This document shows positions 23,682-32,252 of a DNA stretch of 32,284 nt, in pieces. The position numbers and the translations under genes were made by a program. The notes beneath the pieces were generated by a model. The model was not told the DNA's origin. It saw only the letters and a list, made by a program, of their open reading frames with translations, and ran no database searches. How positions within the stretch are numbered: position 1 is the stretch's first letter; every line of letters starts with the position of its first letter. Source of the DNA: Spirochaetaceae bacterium (lineage in GTDB: Bacteria; Spirochaetota; Spirochaetia; DSM-27196; SLST01); NCBI GenBank assembly GCA_007694025.1, contig RECL01000357.1, forward strand, positions 1-32,284, in the 5' to 3' direction.

Positions 23682-24437
23682 ATGCGTAGGCTATCGCGAA
23701 AGCAGCTAATCTGGAGCCTTGTGGGGATCGTCGTGCTCGGCGGACTGGTCTGGGGTGTCCGGTGGGCAACCTTCGCCCGGCCCCCGCTACCGGAAGCGGT
23801 CGCCGCGCTCGCGAGCGATGAGCTCGTGACGGTCGATACCGCGCGCCCGCTCACCTTCACCCCGGCTCACGTGCCACCGACTACCGGCTTCATCTTCTAC
23901 CCCGGCGGGCGCGTCGATCCCCGCGCGTACGCCGGACTGATGCGAACCATCGCCCAGGCGGGCTACCTGGTCGTCGTCCCGTCGATGCCCGTCAACATGG
24001 CGATCTTCAACACCAACGCCGCGAACGCGATCATCGCCGCGCATCCCCAGATCCAGCGGTGGGTGATAGGCGGCCACTCGGTCGGCGGAACGGCCGCCGC
24101 GCTCTACGTGTCGGCGCACCCCGACCGGATCGCCGGGCTCGCGATCTGGTCTTCTTTCCCTGCCGGCAACTCCGACATTTCGGAGCTCGACCTTCCCGTG
24201 ATCCTGCTCTACGGCGGCAACGAAACGGGGGTGACCGATCAAAGCGTCGGCGCGCGCAAGCACCTGCTTCCGCCGGACACGCTATATATAAGGATAGAAG
24301 GGGGCGACCACCATCAGTTCGGTGCGTACGCGCTCACCACCGAGGACGACCTTGCCACCATCGCCCGGGAGGTCCAGCACGACCGGATCCTGACCGCGAC
24401 GCTTGAGCTGCTGCAGCGTGTTTCATCGAGCCCCTGA
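23682..24437 (+). CDS. Alpha/beta hydrolase with N-terminal membrane anchor
   Basis: N-terminal TM segment LIWSLVGIVVLGGLVWGVRW; GFIFYPGGRVDPRAYAGLMRTIAQAGYLVVVPSMPVNMAIF; WVIGGHSVGGTAAALY; IEGGDHHQFGAY. Confidence 0.9.
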   Translation: MRRLSRKQLIWSLVGIVVLGGLVWGVRWATFARPPLPEAVAALASDELVTVDTARPLTFTPAHVPPTTGFIFYPGGRVDPRAYAGLMRTIAQAGYLVVVPSMPVNMAIFNTNAANAIIAAHPQIQRWVIGGHSVGGTAAALYVSAHPDRIAGLAIWSSFPAGNSDISELDLPVILLYGGNETGVTDQSVGARKHLLPPDTLYIRIEGGDHHQFGAYALTTEDDLATIAREVQHDRILTATLELLQRVSSSP

Positions 24438-24501
24438 ATCGGGTCGCGGCCCCGAATCCGGGGACCTGCAGGCTCGCTGATACCTCCCGCGCCATCCCCC
24501 A

Positions 24502-25161
24502 CTACGTCTCGGTTCCCTTCTCTCCGCACCCCTGCGGGAGCGGCAGGTTGATTCGTAGCGCGTAGGTCCCGACGCGGATCAGAAACGTCACGCCCATCCC
24601 GGTCAGGACACTCGCGATGGATCCCAACGGAGCGACCACGACCATCGCGAGCGCCCCCACCAGGCTCGCGACCGCGTAGATCTCACGGCGCAGCACCGCC
24701 GGCACCGCGCCGGCGAGCAGGTCGCGAAGCATGCCCCCACCGGTCGCGGTCAGCACCCCGCAGAAGAGCGCGAGCGTTACCGATTCGCTCACCAGAGCGG
24801 CCGCCGACACGCCAGACACGGTGAACGCCGCAAGCCCCAGCGCATCGGCGGTCACAAGCGCGTGAGAGAGCGGCAGGATGCGCCCCACGGCAGGGAGGCG
24901 GAGCGCTCGGTCTATCGGTCTAAGCGACAGGACGATCGCCGGGCCCGCGGCCAGGAGTATCGCCGCAGGAGAGAGCAGGTTCACCGGGGGGGTGATCCCA
25001 AGAACCAGATCGCGGATCGCGCCTCCGCCCAGAGCGGTGACAAGCGCCAGCACCACCGTCCCGTACGCGTCAAGACAGCGACGGCGGGCGACCAGGTAGC
25101 CGGATACTCCAAACGCGATTATCCCGATCGCTTCCACGGTCGGGAACACTGTGTCCATCAT
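24502..25161 (-). CDS. UPF0126/TRIC-type cation channel family membrane protein
   Basis: Repeated glycine-rich TM motifs IIAFGVSGYLVARRRCLDAYGTVVLALVTALGGGAIRDLVLG and AAFTVSGVSAA...FCGVLTATGGGMLRDLLAG. Confidence 0.93.
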   Translation of the reverse strand: MMDTVFPTVEAIGIIAFGVSGYLVARRRCLDAYGTVVLALVTALGGGAIRDLVLGITPPVNLLSPAAILLAAGPAIVLSLRPIDRALRLPAVGRILPLSHALVTADALGLAAFTVSGVSAAALVSESVTLALFCGVLTATGGGMLRDLLAGAVPAVLRREIYAVASLVGALAMVVVAPLGSIASVLTGMGVTFLIRVGTYALRINLPLPQGCGEKGTET

Positions 25162-25167
25162 GCGCGA

Positions 25168-26148
25168 TCAGCTCATCCCGGAGTAGCGACGCACCGCCTC
25201 GTACGCCCAGTCGTCCCACTCCTCGGCTACACCGATCCCCGGCAGGTCGCCGTAGTTCTTCACGATCAGACACCCGTCAAAGATCCGGCACATCCGGAGC
25301 GTCTGCTCCTCTATGTACTCGCGGTTACCGGTCGGGAGAACCTGCTGGATGTCGACCGGGCTCCAGAGCGTCGCGGTTCTCTTGCGAAACAGCGACGCGA
25401 GTTCCTCCATGTCGTAGATCGCCGGCTGGTCGAACTGGAAGCAGTCCACCCCGCAGTCTATCAGGTCGTCAAGGATCTCCCGGTTACTCCCGCAGCTGTG
25501 CATGAGGACCTTCATGCCGTACTCGTGCGCCAGACCCATCAGCCGCGAGTAGTCGGGCTTGAAGAACTCCCTGAACATCTGCGGTGAGAAGAGCAGCCCC
25601 TGCTGCGTGCCCATGTCTTCGCCGATCATGATCGCGTCGGCACCCGCCTGACCCGCTGCGCGGATGAGGTTCTCGTAGACGCCGGCGACCTTCGTGTGGA
25701 GCAGCTTCAGTTCGTCGGGATAGAGCGCAAGATCCATCAGGTAGATCTCCAGCTTTCGCAGGTACCGCGCGTTGTCGAAGACCCACCCACCGATCGCGGC
25801 GGTGCGGTAGCGCTCCTGATCGCCGGCGAAGCCGCTCTTCAGTCGCTCCGCGGTGCGCTCGACGTCGTAAAACGGCACAGTGAGAGCCTCCAGCTGCGAC
25901 CACTCTTCGATGACCGGGCGATGGATCTCGCCCTTGATGCTGCCTTCGATCATCCGGACCCAGATGTTGCCCCACGCGTCGTCGTAGAACTCGCGCGCTC
26001 CCTCGCGCCACCGCTTCTGCGTATAGCCTTCGGGACTCCCCGCTCCCACGACGAGCATATCGTTCTGCCGCCCCCGATCGAACGTCATCCCCGGTCTCGG
26101 CGCCCCCGAGTGCGCGATGTTTGCCGCAATGATCTGCCGGCTCGTCAT
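25168..26148 (-). CDS. Uroporphyrinogen decarboxylase (UroD/MtaA-like) family protein
   Basis: LLFSPQMFREFFKPDYSRLMGLAHEYGMKVLMHSCGSNREILDDLIDCGVDCFQFDQPA, with a C-terminal TIM-barrel pattern. Confidence 0.88.
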   Translation of the reverse strand: MTSRQIIAANIAHSGAPRPGMTFDRGRQNDMLVVGAGSPEGYTQKRWREGAREFYDDAWGNIWVRMIEGSIKGEIHRPVIEEWSQLEALTVPFYDVERTAERLKSGFAGDQERYRTAAIGGWVFDNARYLRKLEIYLMDLALYPDELKLLHTKVAGVYENLIRAAGQAGADAIMIGEDMGTQQGLLFSPQMFREFFKPDYSRLMGLAHEYGMKVLMHSCGSNREILDDLIDCGVDCFQFDQPAIYDMEELASLFRKRTATLWSPVDIQQVLPTGNREYIEEQTLRMCRIFDGCLIVKNYGDLPGIGVAEEWDDWAYEAVRRYSGMS

Positions 26149-26371
26149 GGTGCCTCCTGTGACTGTCACCGCGATTGTACCCGCTCGCCGAAAGGTTGTC
26201 CTCTGCAGACGGACGGAAGAGGTGGGGGCGCATCCTCACCGCCAGCGCCCGCGCCAACCCGCCGTGCACCGTTTTTCGCTTGTTCGGCCCATTCTCCGAG
26301 CGGCAGATTTCGCTCGTTTCTACCCAAGACATTCACCCGTTCATTCGCTCGCACCATTCCCGCGGGCGCGC

Positions 26372-26701
26372 TCACTCCTCGATCGCGAGGGCTACCCTCA
26401 GCGCCGCTGACAACTCCGCGCGTTTACTGCTGCTGAGTGACCCTACGAAGTCTGTGAGCTCGCTCTTCGGGATGCTGACCAAGCCGTCGCAATGGATGGC
26501 GCTCGCGTGTTTGAGTCCCTCCTCGGATCCAACGCTGACCTGAGAGGCCAGCCCGCTATTCGTGAAGTAGACCGGCGCGCATACGACCGTCGCGTACTTC
26601 GAGTCGATCAAAACCTGGCGGCTCACCACCACGAAAGCTCGCTGCCGTTTCGGATCATCCTTGCCGGTTTTACGGACCACAAAGATGTCGCCACGGGTCA
26701 T
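26372..26701 (-). CDS. MazF/PemK-family endoribonuclease toxin
   Basis: MTRGDIFVVRKTGKDDPKRQRAFVVVSRQVLIDSKYATVVCAPVYFTNSGLASQVSVGSEEGLKHASAIHCDGLVSIPKSELTDFVGSLS. Confidence 0.9.
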   Translation of the reverse strand: MTRGDIFVVRKTGKDDPKRQRAFVVVSRQVLIDSKYATVVCAPVYFTNSGLASQVSVGSEEGLKHASAIHCDGLVSIPKSELTDFVGSLSSSKRAELSAALRVALAIEE

Positions 26702-26925
26702 TCGTCGGCCTGAAACCCAAGAACGTCCAACGCTTCCTCATTGAGCTCGTCAGCATGCTCGTTGATGCGCTCGAGCTCGCGCCTGTCCCTGACTTCCCGC
26801 TGACGTTCGCGCAGAAATCGCCACGTCGCCTCTTCTATGAGCGCCGACCGATTCGACCGATCGGTTTCCGCGGAAATCGCGTTCAGCAGCTCCTCAGACA
26901 AGGTTACGGAAGTCTTCACCTTCAT
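26698..26925 (-). CDS. RHH-family antitoxin paired with the MazF-like toxin
   Basis: MKVKTSVTLSEELLNAISAETDRSNRSALIEEATWRFLRERQREVRDRRELERINEHADELNEEALDVLGFQADE; 4-bp overlap with the toxin. Confidence 0.9.
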   Translation of the reverse strand: MKVKTSVTLSEELLNAISAETDRSNRSALIEEATWRFLRERQREVRDRRELERINEHADELNEEALDVLGFQADE

Positions 26926-27004
26926 ACCACGAATATACCACCCTCCGTGAACCGCCGCAATTCGGAGTTCGGTGCTGGCGTCTCAGCAGGCACGACGTAG
27001 CAGG

Positions 27005-27086
27005 CCCGTCCGCCGGACACCTGCTTGAGTCGCTTCGAGACGCCCGCGGTGGATGTACCGAAGAACATGAGCTCGTCGACGAATGA
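27005..27086 (+). pseudogene. YefM-type antitoxin C-terminal remnant
   Basis: PSAGHLLESLRDARGGCTEEHELVDE* resembles YefM C-termini (SP-NA-RLL-SI--A--G---EHELID); stop overlaps the next ATG as ATGA. Confidence 0.6.
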
Positions 27087-27274
27087 GGCTCGTATTCGCA
27101 ACCAGATCGTGGGATGACTACCAGTACCGGCAGAAGAACGGCAAGCGCATCGTCCGCCCGATCAATGATCTTATCAAGGAGATACAACGCGAACCGTTCG
27201 AAGGCATCGGCAAGCCGGAACCGTTGAAGCATCAGCTTCAGGGCCGATGCGCCTTCGACTGGTCGTCGAATTGA
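27083..27274 (+). pseudogene. YoeB toxin, C-terminally truncated/frameshifted
   Basis: MRLVFATRSWDDYQYRQKNGKRIVRPINDLIKEIQREPFEGIGKPEPLKHQLQG matches YoeB, then CAFDWSSN*; the conserved WSRRI..EHRLVY tail is lost. Confidence 0.85.
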
Positions 27275-27345
27275 CGCCGGTTGCGCGGCCGACTATAGTT
27301 GGCCTGAGTGGATCTCAGAGCATGGTAGGCGGCTTTCCAGGCGAG

Positions 27346-27783
27346 ATGGTGATCTCCATTCGAGAAGCTCACTCACCGGATATTGACGAGCTCATCGGCC
27401 TCGACGATATCGCTCGTCGCGATCCGATTCGAGCAAGCTTCCTTCGCGATGCAGTCGAGCGAGGCAATTGCCTGGTCGCCGATCGGGCTGGTTGCGTCCT
27501 CGGCTATGGCATTCTTGACTACAGCTTCTACGGCCAGGGTTTCATCCCGTTGGTGTACGTACGAGCAGACAGCCGGCGGCACGGTGTTGGATCGAACCTG
27601 ATCAGGGGCTTGGAGGCGCGCTGTGTGACTCCAAAGCTCTTCACGTCGACCAATGATTCGAACAAGCCGATGAAGGCGCTCCTGTCGCAGCTGGGGTTCG
27701 ATCGTAGCGGTATCATCCACAACCTGGATCCGGGAGATCCAGAGATTGTGTATTTCAAGCTGAGGACGACTGGCACCGTCTGA
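27346..27783 (+). CDS. GNAT family N-acetyltransferase
   Basis: VISIREAHSPDIDELIGLDDIARRDPIR...GNCLVADRAGCVLGYGILDYSFYGQGFIPLVYVRADSRRHGVGSNLIRGLEA...STNDSNKPMKALLSQLGF. Confidence 0.9.
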   Translation: MVISIREAHSPDIDELIGLDDIARRDPIRASFLRDAVERGNCLVADRAGCVLGYGILDYSFYGQGFIPLVYVRADSRRHGVGSNLIRGLEARCVTPKLFTSTNDSNKPMKALLSQLGFDRSGIIHNLDPGDPEIVYFKLRTTGTV

Positions 27784-27857
27784 AACAACGGGTGGAGCAC
27801 ACCGCGCGGATCTTCACCCGGTTGACCCGCACCCGGACTGTGCGACATCCTCACGCC

Positions 27858-28622
27858 ATGTCCGAACCATCGGCAGGCAGGCTCTACGACGAACTGGCGT
27901 CCTGGTGGCCGCTCCTCTCCGCGCCGGAAGACTACGCAGAAGAAGCCGCCTTCTACGGTGAGCGCCTTTTGGAGGCGGGAGACGGGCCGGCGCGCACGCT
28001 CCTGGAGCTCGGCAGCGGCGGCGGCAACAACGCTTCGCATCTTAAAGAGCGATTCGACCTGACGCTGGTGGAACTGTCGCCGGAGATGATCGAGGTGAGC
28101 CGGAACCTCAACCCCGCGTGCGAACACGTCGCAGGAGACATGCGGTCAGTCCGGCTCCACCGAACCTTCGACCGTGTCTTCGTCCACGACGCAATCGGCT
28201 ACCTGACAACCGAAGCCGACCTGGCCCTGGCGCTTGAAACAGCGTTCGTTCACTGCCGTCCCGGGGGCGGAGCGCTCTTCGCGCCGGATCATCTCCTGGA
28301 AACGTTTCGGCCGGGAACCGATCACGGCGGACACGACGGAGGCGGCCGAGCGATGCGCTACCTCGAATGGACCCACGACGTCGACCGGTCAGGCACGACG
28401 TACACCGTCGACTACGCATTCCTGTTGCGCGATTCCGACGGGACAGTTCGGGTCGAGCACGACCGCCACGTCCTGGGTCTCTTTCCGCGAGAGCTCTGGC
28501 TGCGACTTCTTGCGGAGGTCGGGTTCGAAGCGCGGACGGTTGTTTTCAACCACTCGGAGGTGGAACCCGGATCGTACGAGCTCTTCGTCGCGCGCCGACC
28601 GTCGAGCGACGGCTCGAGTTGA
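27858..28622 (+). CDS. Class I SAM-dependent methyltransferase
   Basis: MSEPSAGRLYDELASWWPLLS...TLLELGSGGGNNASHLKERFDLTLVELSPEMIEVSRNLNPACEHVAGDMRSVRL. Confidence 0.92.
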   Translation: MSEPSAGRLYDELASWWPLLSAPEDYAEEAAFYGERLLEAGDGPARTLLELGSGGGNNASHLKERFDLTLVELSPEMIEVSRNLNPACEHVAGDMRSVRLHRTFDRVFVHDAIGYLTTEADLALALETAFVHCRPGGGALFAPDHLLETFRPGTDHGGHDGGGRAMRYLEWTHDVDRSGTTYTVDYAFLLRDSDGTVRVEHDRHVLGLFPRELWLRLLAEVGFEARTVVFNHSEVEPGSYELFVARRPSSDGSS

Positions 28623-28671
28623 TCTCCGCGAAGCCTCTGGGCAACGGCGCGGTCGCGACTCGTGCCGGCGC

Positions 28672-28866
28672 TTACTCGAGGATCTCCTTGACCCGCCCGA
28701 CGACCCCGTCTTCCAGGCGCACCTTGATACCGTGGGGGTGGGTGGTCGAGTTCGTGAGGATCTCGCTCACCACCCCTTCGGTCGTCTCTCCCGTGCGCTG
28801 GTCGTGCTTCTGAACCACGCGAACACGCGCACCCGGGTACACGCTGGCTCGATGTCGTCCATCCAT
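28672..28866 (-). CDS. ywbE: YwbE family protein
   Basis: MDGRHRASVYPGARVRVVQKHDQRTGETTEGVVSEILTNSTTHPHGIKVRLEDGVVGRVKEILE, full-length YwbE pattern. Confidence 0.93.
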   Translation of the reverse strand: MDGRHRASVYPGARVRVVQKHDQRTGETTEGVVSEILTNSTTHPHGIKVRLEDGVVGRVKEILE

Positions 28867-29181
28867 TGCGCGCAGTATACTACGGGCGCACCCTTGCGAC
28901 GAGGCCGCGTGAGCCGGAGTACCTGCGCGGGATCGCATCGCGCGATTTCGTGATCGATCGGTGTCGTGACGCGGGTGGTCGGACGCTCCACGCGCACGGC
29001 GCCGGACTCTCCGCCGACGAACTCGTCAAACGCGCGATCGACCACTACCTCCGGCCCGAATAGTCCGTTGGCAACGGGTGGTGATCGCCCGATATCGGAT
29101 TTCGAGACGGAGTACCCCGTGTCGGTTGGGTTTCACGATCCGCGATCCGCGGGTATACTGAGCGGGCAGAGGAGGAACGCA

Positions 29182-29679
29182 ATGGCATCCATCACTATGG
29201 AGGACTCCAACGGGGCAACCATCAGCAACCCGTCGGAAGCACAGATCGCAGAGACGCTCGGCCGGATCGGAGCGGGTATAGATCACTGCAGTTTGAGCCT
29301 TCCTGGCGACTCGTTCGTGCAAGCTGCTGGAGCGCACAACCAGCTCTTCGTGGAGTACCGCGATGCGTCCGGCATCTATACCAGCGCAAAGAAGGACTTT
29401 GACGCTACGGCCGTCGCACGAATCTTCGTCGATGCGATGAACGGCAAGGAAGGATGGAAGACCGACTACAACTTCCAGCGCGGCGAGGACGGCGGTGGCG
29501 ACGCGGCACAACCGCGCGAGTCACGCATTCGCGGAATGGCGGGCGCCGCCGGCGACGCGAGCAAACGGTTTGGCAGTCAGATGGTCGGGGAGGCCAGGCG
29601 CGAGGTATCCAGTGAAGCTTCCTACGGAGTAAGCCGGGTCATCCGCCAGTTCATCCGGTCTCTGTTCCGGGGGCGTTGA
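29182..29679 (+). CDS. Hypothetical protein; N-terminal half resembles small Imm1-like/uncharacterised domains
   Basis: GGAGGAA ribosome-binding site precedes ATG 29182: MASITMEDSNGATISNPSEAQIAETLGRIGAGIDHCSLSLPGDSFVQAAGAHNQLFVEYRDASGIYTS... Confidence 0.65.
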   Translation: MASITMEDSNGATISNPSEAQIAETLGRIGAGIDHCSLSLPGDSFVQAAGAHNQLFVEYRDASGIYTSAKKDFDATAVARIFVDAMNGKEGWKTDYNFQRGEDGGGDAAQPRESRIRGMAGAAGDASKRFGSQMVGEARREVSSEASYGVSRVIRQFIRSLFRGR

Positions 29680-29754
29680 ATCCGAATACGCTGATCGCTC
29701 GACATCCCCGATCCTGCTAAGGTGGGGCGGGGTCTGAACCCCGACGAGGCGTGC

Positions 29755-31575
29755 ATGAAGAAGCAGAAGGTGCTCTATTCCTTTGCGTCCGCCGATCTGG
29801 CGAGTTTTGAGGAGCAGGCCAGGTCGGCTGCCGACCTTGGCGCGACTCACGTCTACATCAGCCAGATAGAAAAGAGCCGCTGGCTCTGGGAGCGCGATCG
29901 CAGCGATCCGTATCCCAACTGGAGCATGCTCCTCACGTCGCTGTTCAAGATCATCCGACCCGAACCGATCGCGGCGCACCTGCCGGCCGAGTTCTCCGAT
30001 CGAAACTACCGGTACGTCGCGCAGAAGTCGGAGATCGCAACGCGGCTCGGTCTGCGCTGCGCGATGCTCCTGAAGGAACCCTTCTTCCTCCCTGAAGCCG
30101 TCTTCAGGGAGCACCCCGGCTGGCGCGGCCCGCGGTGCGATCACCCGCGGAGGGCGCGCAACCACTACTTCTCACCGTGCGTCGACCACCCGGAGGTTCT
30201 GGCCATGTACCACGACGCGGTCGAGCTGCTGTGCCGCGACACCGGGACCGACTACATCCAGATCCTGACGAACGACAGCGGGGGTGGGCTCTGTTGGAGC
30301 AGCGGCCTCTACAGCGGTGCGAACGGTCCCGCGCACTGTCGCAGCATCCCGATGGCGCAGCGGATAGGAGGCTTCCTCGATACGTTCCAGGCGGGCGCCG
30401 CTGCGGCTGGAGTCGAACTGGAAGTGGAGATCAACAGCAACATCGGGTACAAGGAGAACGAGCACATCATGGACGGCGTCTGGCCGCACCTTGCGGCCGG
30501 GCAGACGGTCAACGGCAAGGACCGACGCGGACGCCTGCGCACCGGCGAAGCCACCATGAACTACGACTACACGCTGATGCCGGTCCGCAACGTGGTTCAG
30601 CCGTTCGCGTTCCTGCGTGCGCTCGAAGAGGCCGATCGCGGGGAGTTCGCGAATCTCAGGGTCGTGCTCACCCCCACCGACTTCGGCGAGTACCACTTCC
30701 TGCTTCGCGAGTACGCGCGGCGACCCACCCGAGGGCCGGTCGATCGCGCCCGGATCGTCGGCCGGCTCGCCGCCACGATCGCCGGCCGACGCCACGCGCA
30801 CCTTCTTGCCCAGGCGTGGCAGCTCCTCGACGAAGCGATCGAGCACTTCCGGGACACCGCGCTCGAAGGGCTCGTGTCGTGCGCGGTCAACCAGCGCTGG
30901 ATCAACCGCCCGTTCGTGCTCTTCCCGGGCGAACTCGCGCCGGAGGAGACCGCCTACTGGCGTCCCTTTCTCTTCCAGGCAAACGACGAGGCTCACGCGA
31001 ACGACCTGCTCGACATCCAGAACTCATCGTTCATCCGCGGCTACTCCGGCGTGTTCATCGCGGTGCGCGCGCTCGACAAGGCAATCGCGAAGTTCACCCG
31101 CGCGGCAGACCTCGTGTCGATGGTCGCGCACGCACCCGCCGACACGGCCGCCGGCGCGGACGCTCCCGCGGCCGATGACCAGTCGCGCGCGCGGCTCCTT
31201 GCGCTCCACGCCGATCGCATCAGGCTCCTCTGTTGCTTCATGCGGAACGCCAAGAACGCAATCATATTCCAACATGTGGTAGACACGACCGACTACGACC
31301 GGACTCCGGAGGTCTCGCCCGAGTGGCCGCTCGACGCCGAGCGCAACCTCCTCCGGTTCGAGGAGATCTCACGAAGCGAAATCGACACCGCGAACGATAT
31401 CATCCGGCTCATCAGCGGCCGCGAGGCCGAAATGCTCGACCTCGCGCCGACGCACGAAATCGAGGATGTCTTTCTGCTGAGCCCGCGGATTGCAGATCAG
31501 CTGCGCGCGAAGACGCACATCATGCTCGACCGGCTGCTCGACGGGAAGCGGCTGTGGGAGACGCACAACCACTGA
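29755..31575 (+). CDS. Large uncharacterised protein, probable TIM-barrel/glycoside-hydrolase-like
   Basis: MKKQKVLYSFASADLASFEEQARSAADLGATHVYISQIEKSRW...TDYIQILTNDSGGGLCWSSGLYSGANGPAHCR...VELEVEINSNIGY; long codon-consistent ORF. Confidence 0.75.
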   Translation: MKKQKVLYSFASADLASFEEQARSAADLGATHVYISQIEKSRWLWERDRSDPYPNWSMLLTSLFKIIRPEPIAAHLPAEFSDRNYRYVAQKSEIATRLGLRCAMLLKEPFFLPEAVFREHPGWRGPRCDHPRRARNHYFSPCVDHPEVLAMYHDAVELLCRDTGTDYIQILTNDSGGGLCWSSGLYSGANGPAHCRSIPMAQRIGGFLDTFQAGAAAAGVELEVEINSNIGYKENEHIMDGVWPHLAAGQTVNGKDRRGRLRTGEATMNYDYTLMPVRNVVQPFAFLRALEEADRGEFANLRVVLTPTDFGEYHFLLREYARRPTRGPVDRARIVGRLAATIAGRRHAHLLAQAWQLLDEAIEHFRDTALEGLVSCAVNQRWINRPFVLFPGELAPEETAYWRPFLFQANDEAHANDLLDIQNSSFIRGYSGVFIAVRALDKAIAKFTRAADLVSMVAHAPADTAAGADAPAADDQSRARLLALHADRIRLLCCFMRNAKNAIIFQHVVDTTDYDRTPEVSPEWPLDAERNLLRFEEISRSEIDTANDIIRLISGREAEMLDLAPTHEIEDVFLLSPRIADQLRAKTHIMLDRLLDGKRLWETHNH

Positions 31576-31591
31576 CGGTCCGGCAGCGCGC

Positions 31592-32089
31592 TCAGTGCGC
31601 GAATAGCCCTTCGATCTGGCCGAAGTAGACCCGGTGGAAGTCGCCTTTCGGGTAGCTTCCCGCGACGATCTGCGGATCAAGGCTCGCGTTGACAACGTCG
31701 TTCGTGTGGATGACACGACACTCGTAGTGCGCGGTGCACTCGCTGATGTACGGGACCGACACGCGCGCCGACGGTGAGAGCGAGAGCCCGCACGCGCCAA
31801 TCTTGTCCAGGTCCCGGCCCGACTTGCTCCCGCACAGCGCGAGCTCCTTGCGTTGACCCTCTGCAGGGATGCAGACGGTGAACTCTCCAAGCTCCTCAAG
31901 GAGCGTGAACGAGTGCCGCGACGGGCGGACCAGCACCTGGAAGACCGGCCGCCCCCAGATCTGGCCGATGACGCCCCAACCGATCGTCATCGGGTTGCCC
32001 TTCGTACCCGATACCAAGAACAGCCCGCCGTCGCCGAGCCGCTCGACGCTTTCGTGGATGAGATCGTACGGCTTGAATTCGGTGATCAT
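31592..32089 (-). CDS. Flavin reductase-like (FMN-binding split-barrel) protein
   Basis: MITEFKPYDLIHESVERLGDGGLFLVSGTKGNPMTIGWGVIGQIWGRPVFQVLVRPSRHSFTLLEELGEFTVCIPAEGQRKELALCGSKSGRDLDKI. Confidence 0.9.
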   Translation of the reverse strand: MITEFKPYDLIHESVERLGDGGLFLVSGTKGNPMTIGWGVIGQIWGRPVFQVLVRPSRHSFTLLEELGEFTVCIPAEGQRKELALCGSKSGRDLDKIGACGLSLSPSARVSVPYISECTAHYECRVIHTNDVVNASLDPQIVAGSYPKGDFHRVYFGQIEGLFAH

Positions 32090-32152
32090 ACCGCCAGTAT
32101 GGAGCCTGGAATCCGCGATGTCGAGGGCCGTATGGCCAGTTAGGCCCTGATT

Positions 32153-32252
32153 GGGGGAGCGTCCGCACCCCGGCCCGAGCCCCACGCCACCCACGATCCC
32201 GACCACGCGGCTCCCCCTCGCTCCCGCTACCCCCTCGCAGGCCGGACGCAGG
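32153..32252. repeat. Dispersed repeat, copy 2 (uninterrupted)
   Basis: GGGGGAGCGTCCGCACCCCGGCCCGAG...CCACCCACGATCCCGACCACGCGGCTCCCCCTCGCTCCCGCTACCCCCTCGCAGGCCGGACGCA; internal inverted repeat GGGGGAGC (32153-32160) / GCTCCCCC (32210-32217). Confidence 0.7.

Noticed and set aside
24450-24463. CCCCG-aatc-CGGGG hairpin between convergent genes
   Set aside because: Possible terminator, but the stem is only 5 bp and there is no U-tract; not called.
28866-29063. 65-aa plus-strand ORF (RTLATRPREPEYLRGIASRDFVIDRC...SADELVKRAIDHYLRPE)
   Set aside because: Could be a small gene, but the start is unclear, no family was recognised, and it overlaps the ywbE promoter region; insufficient support.
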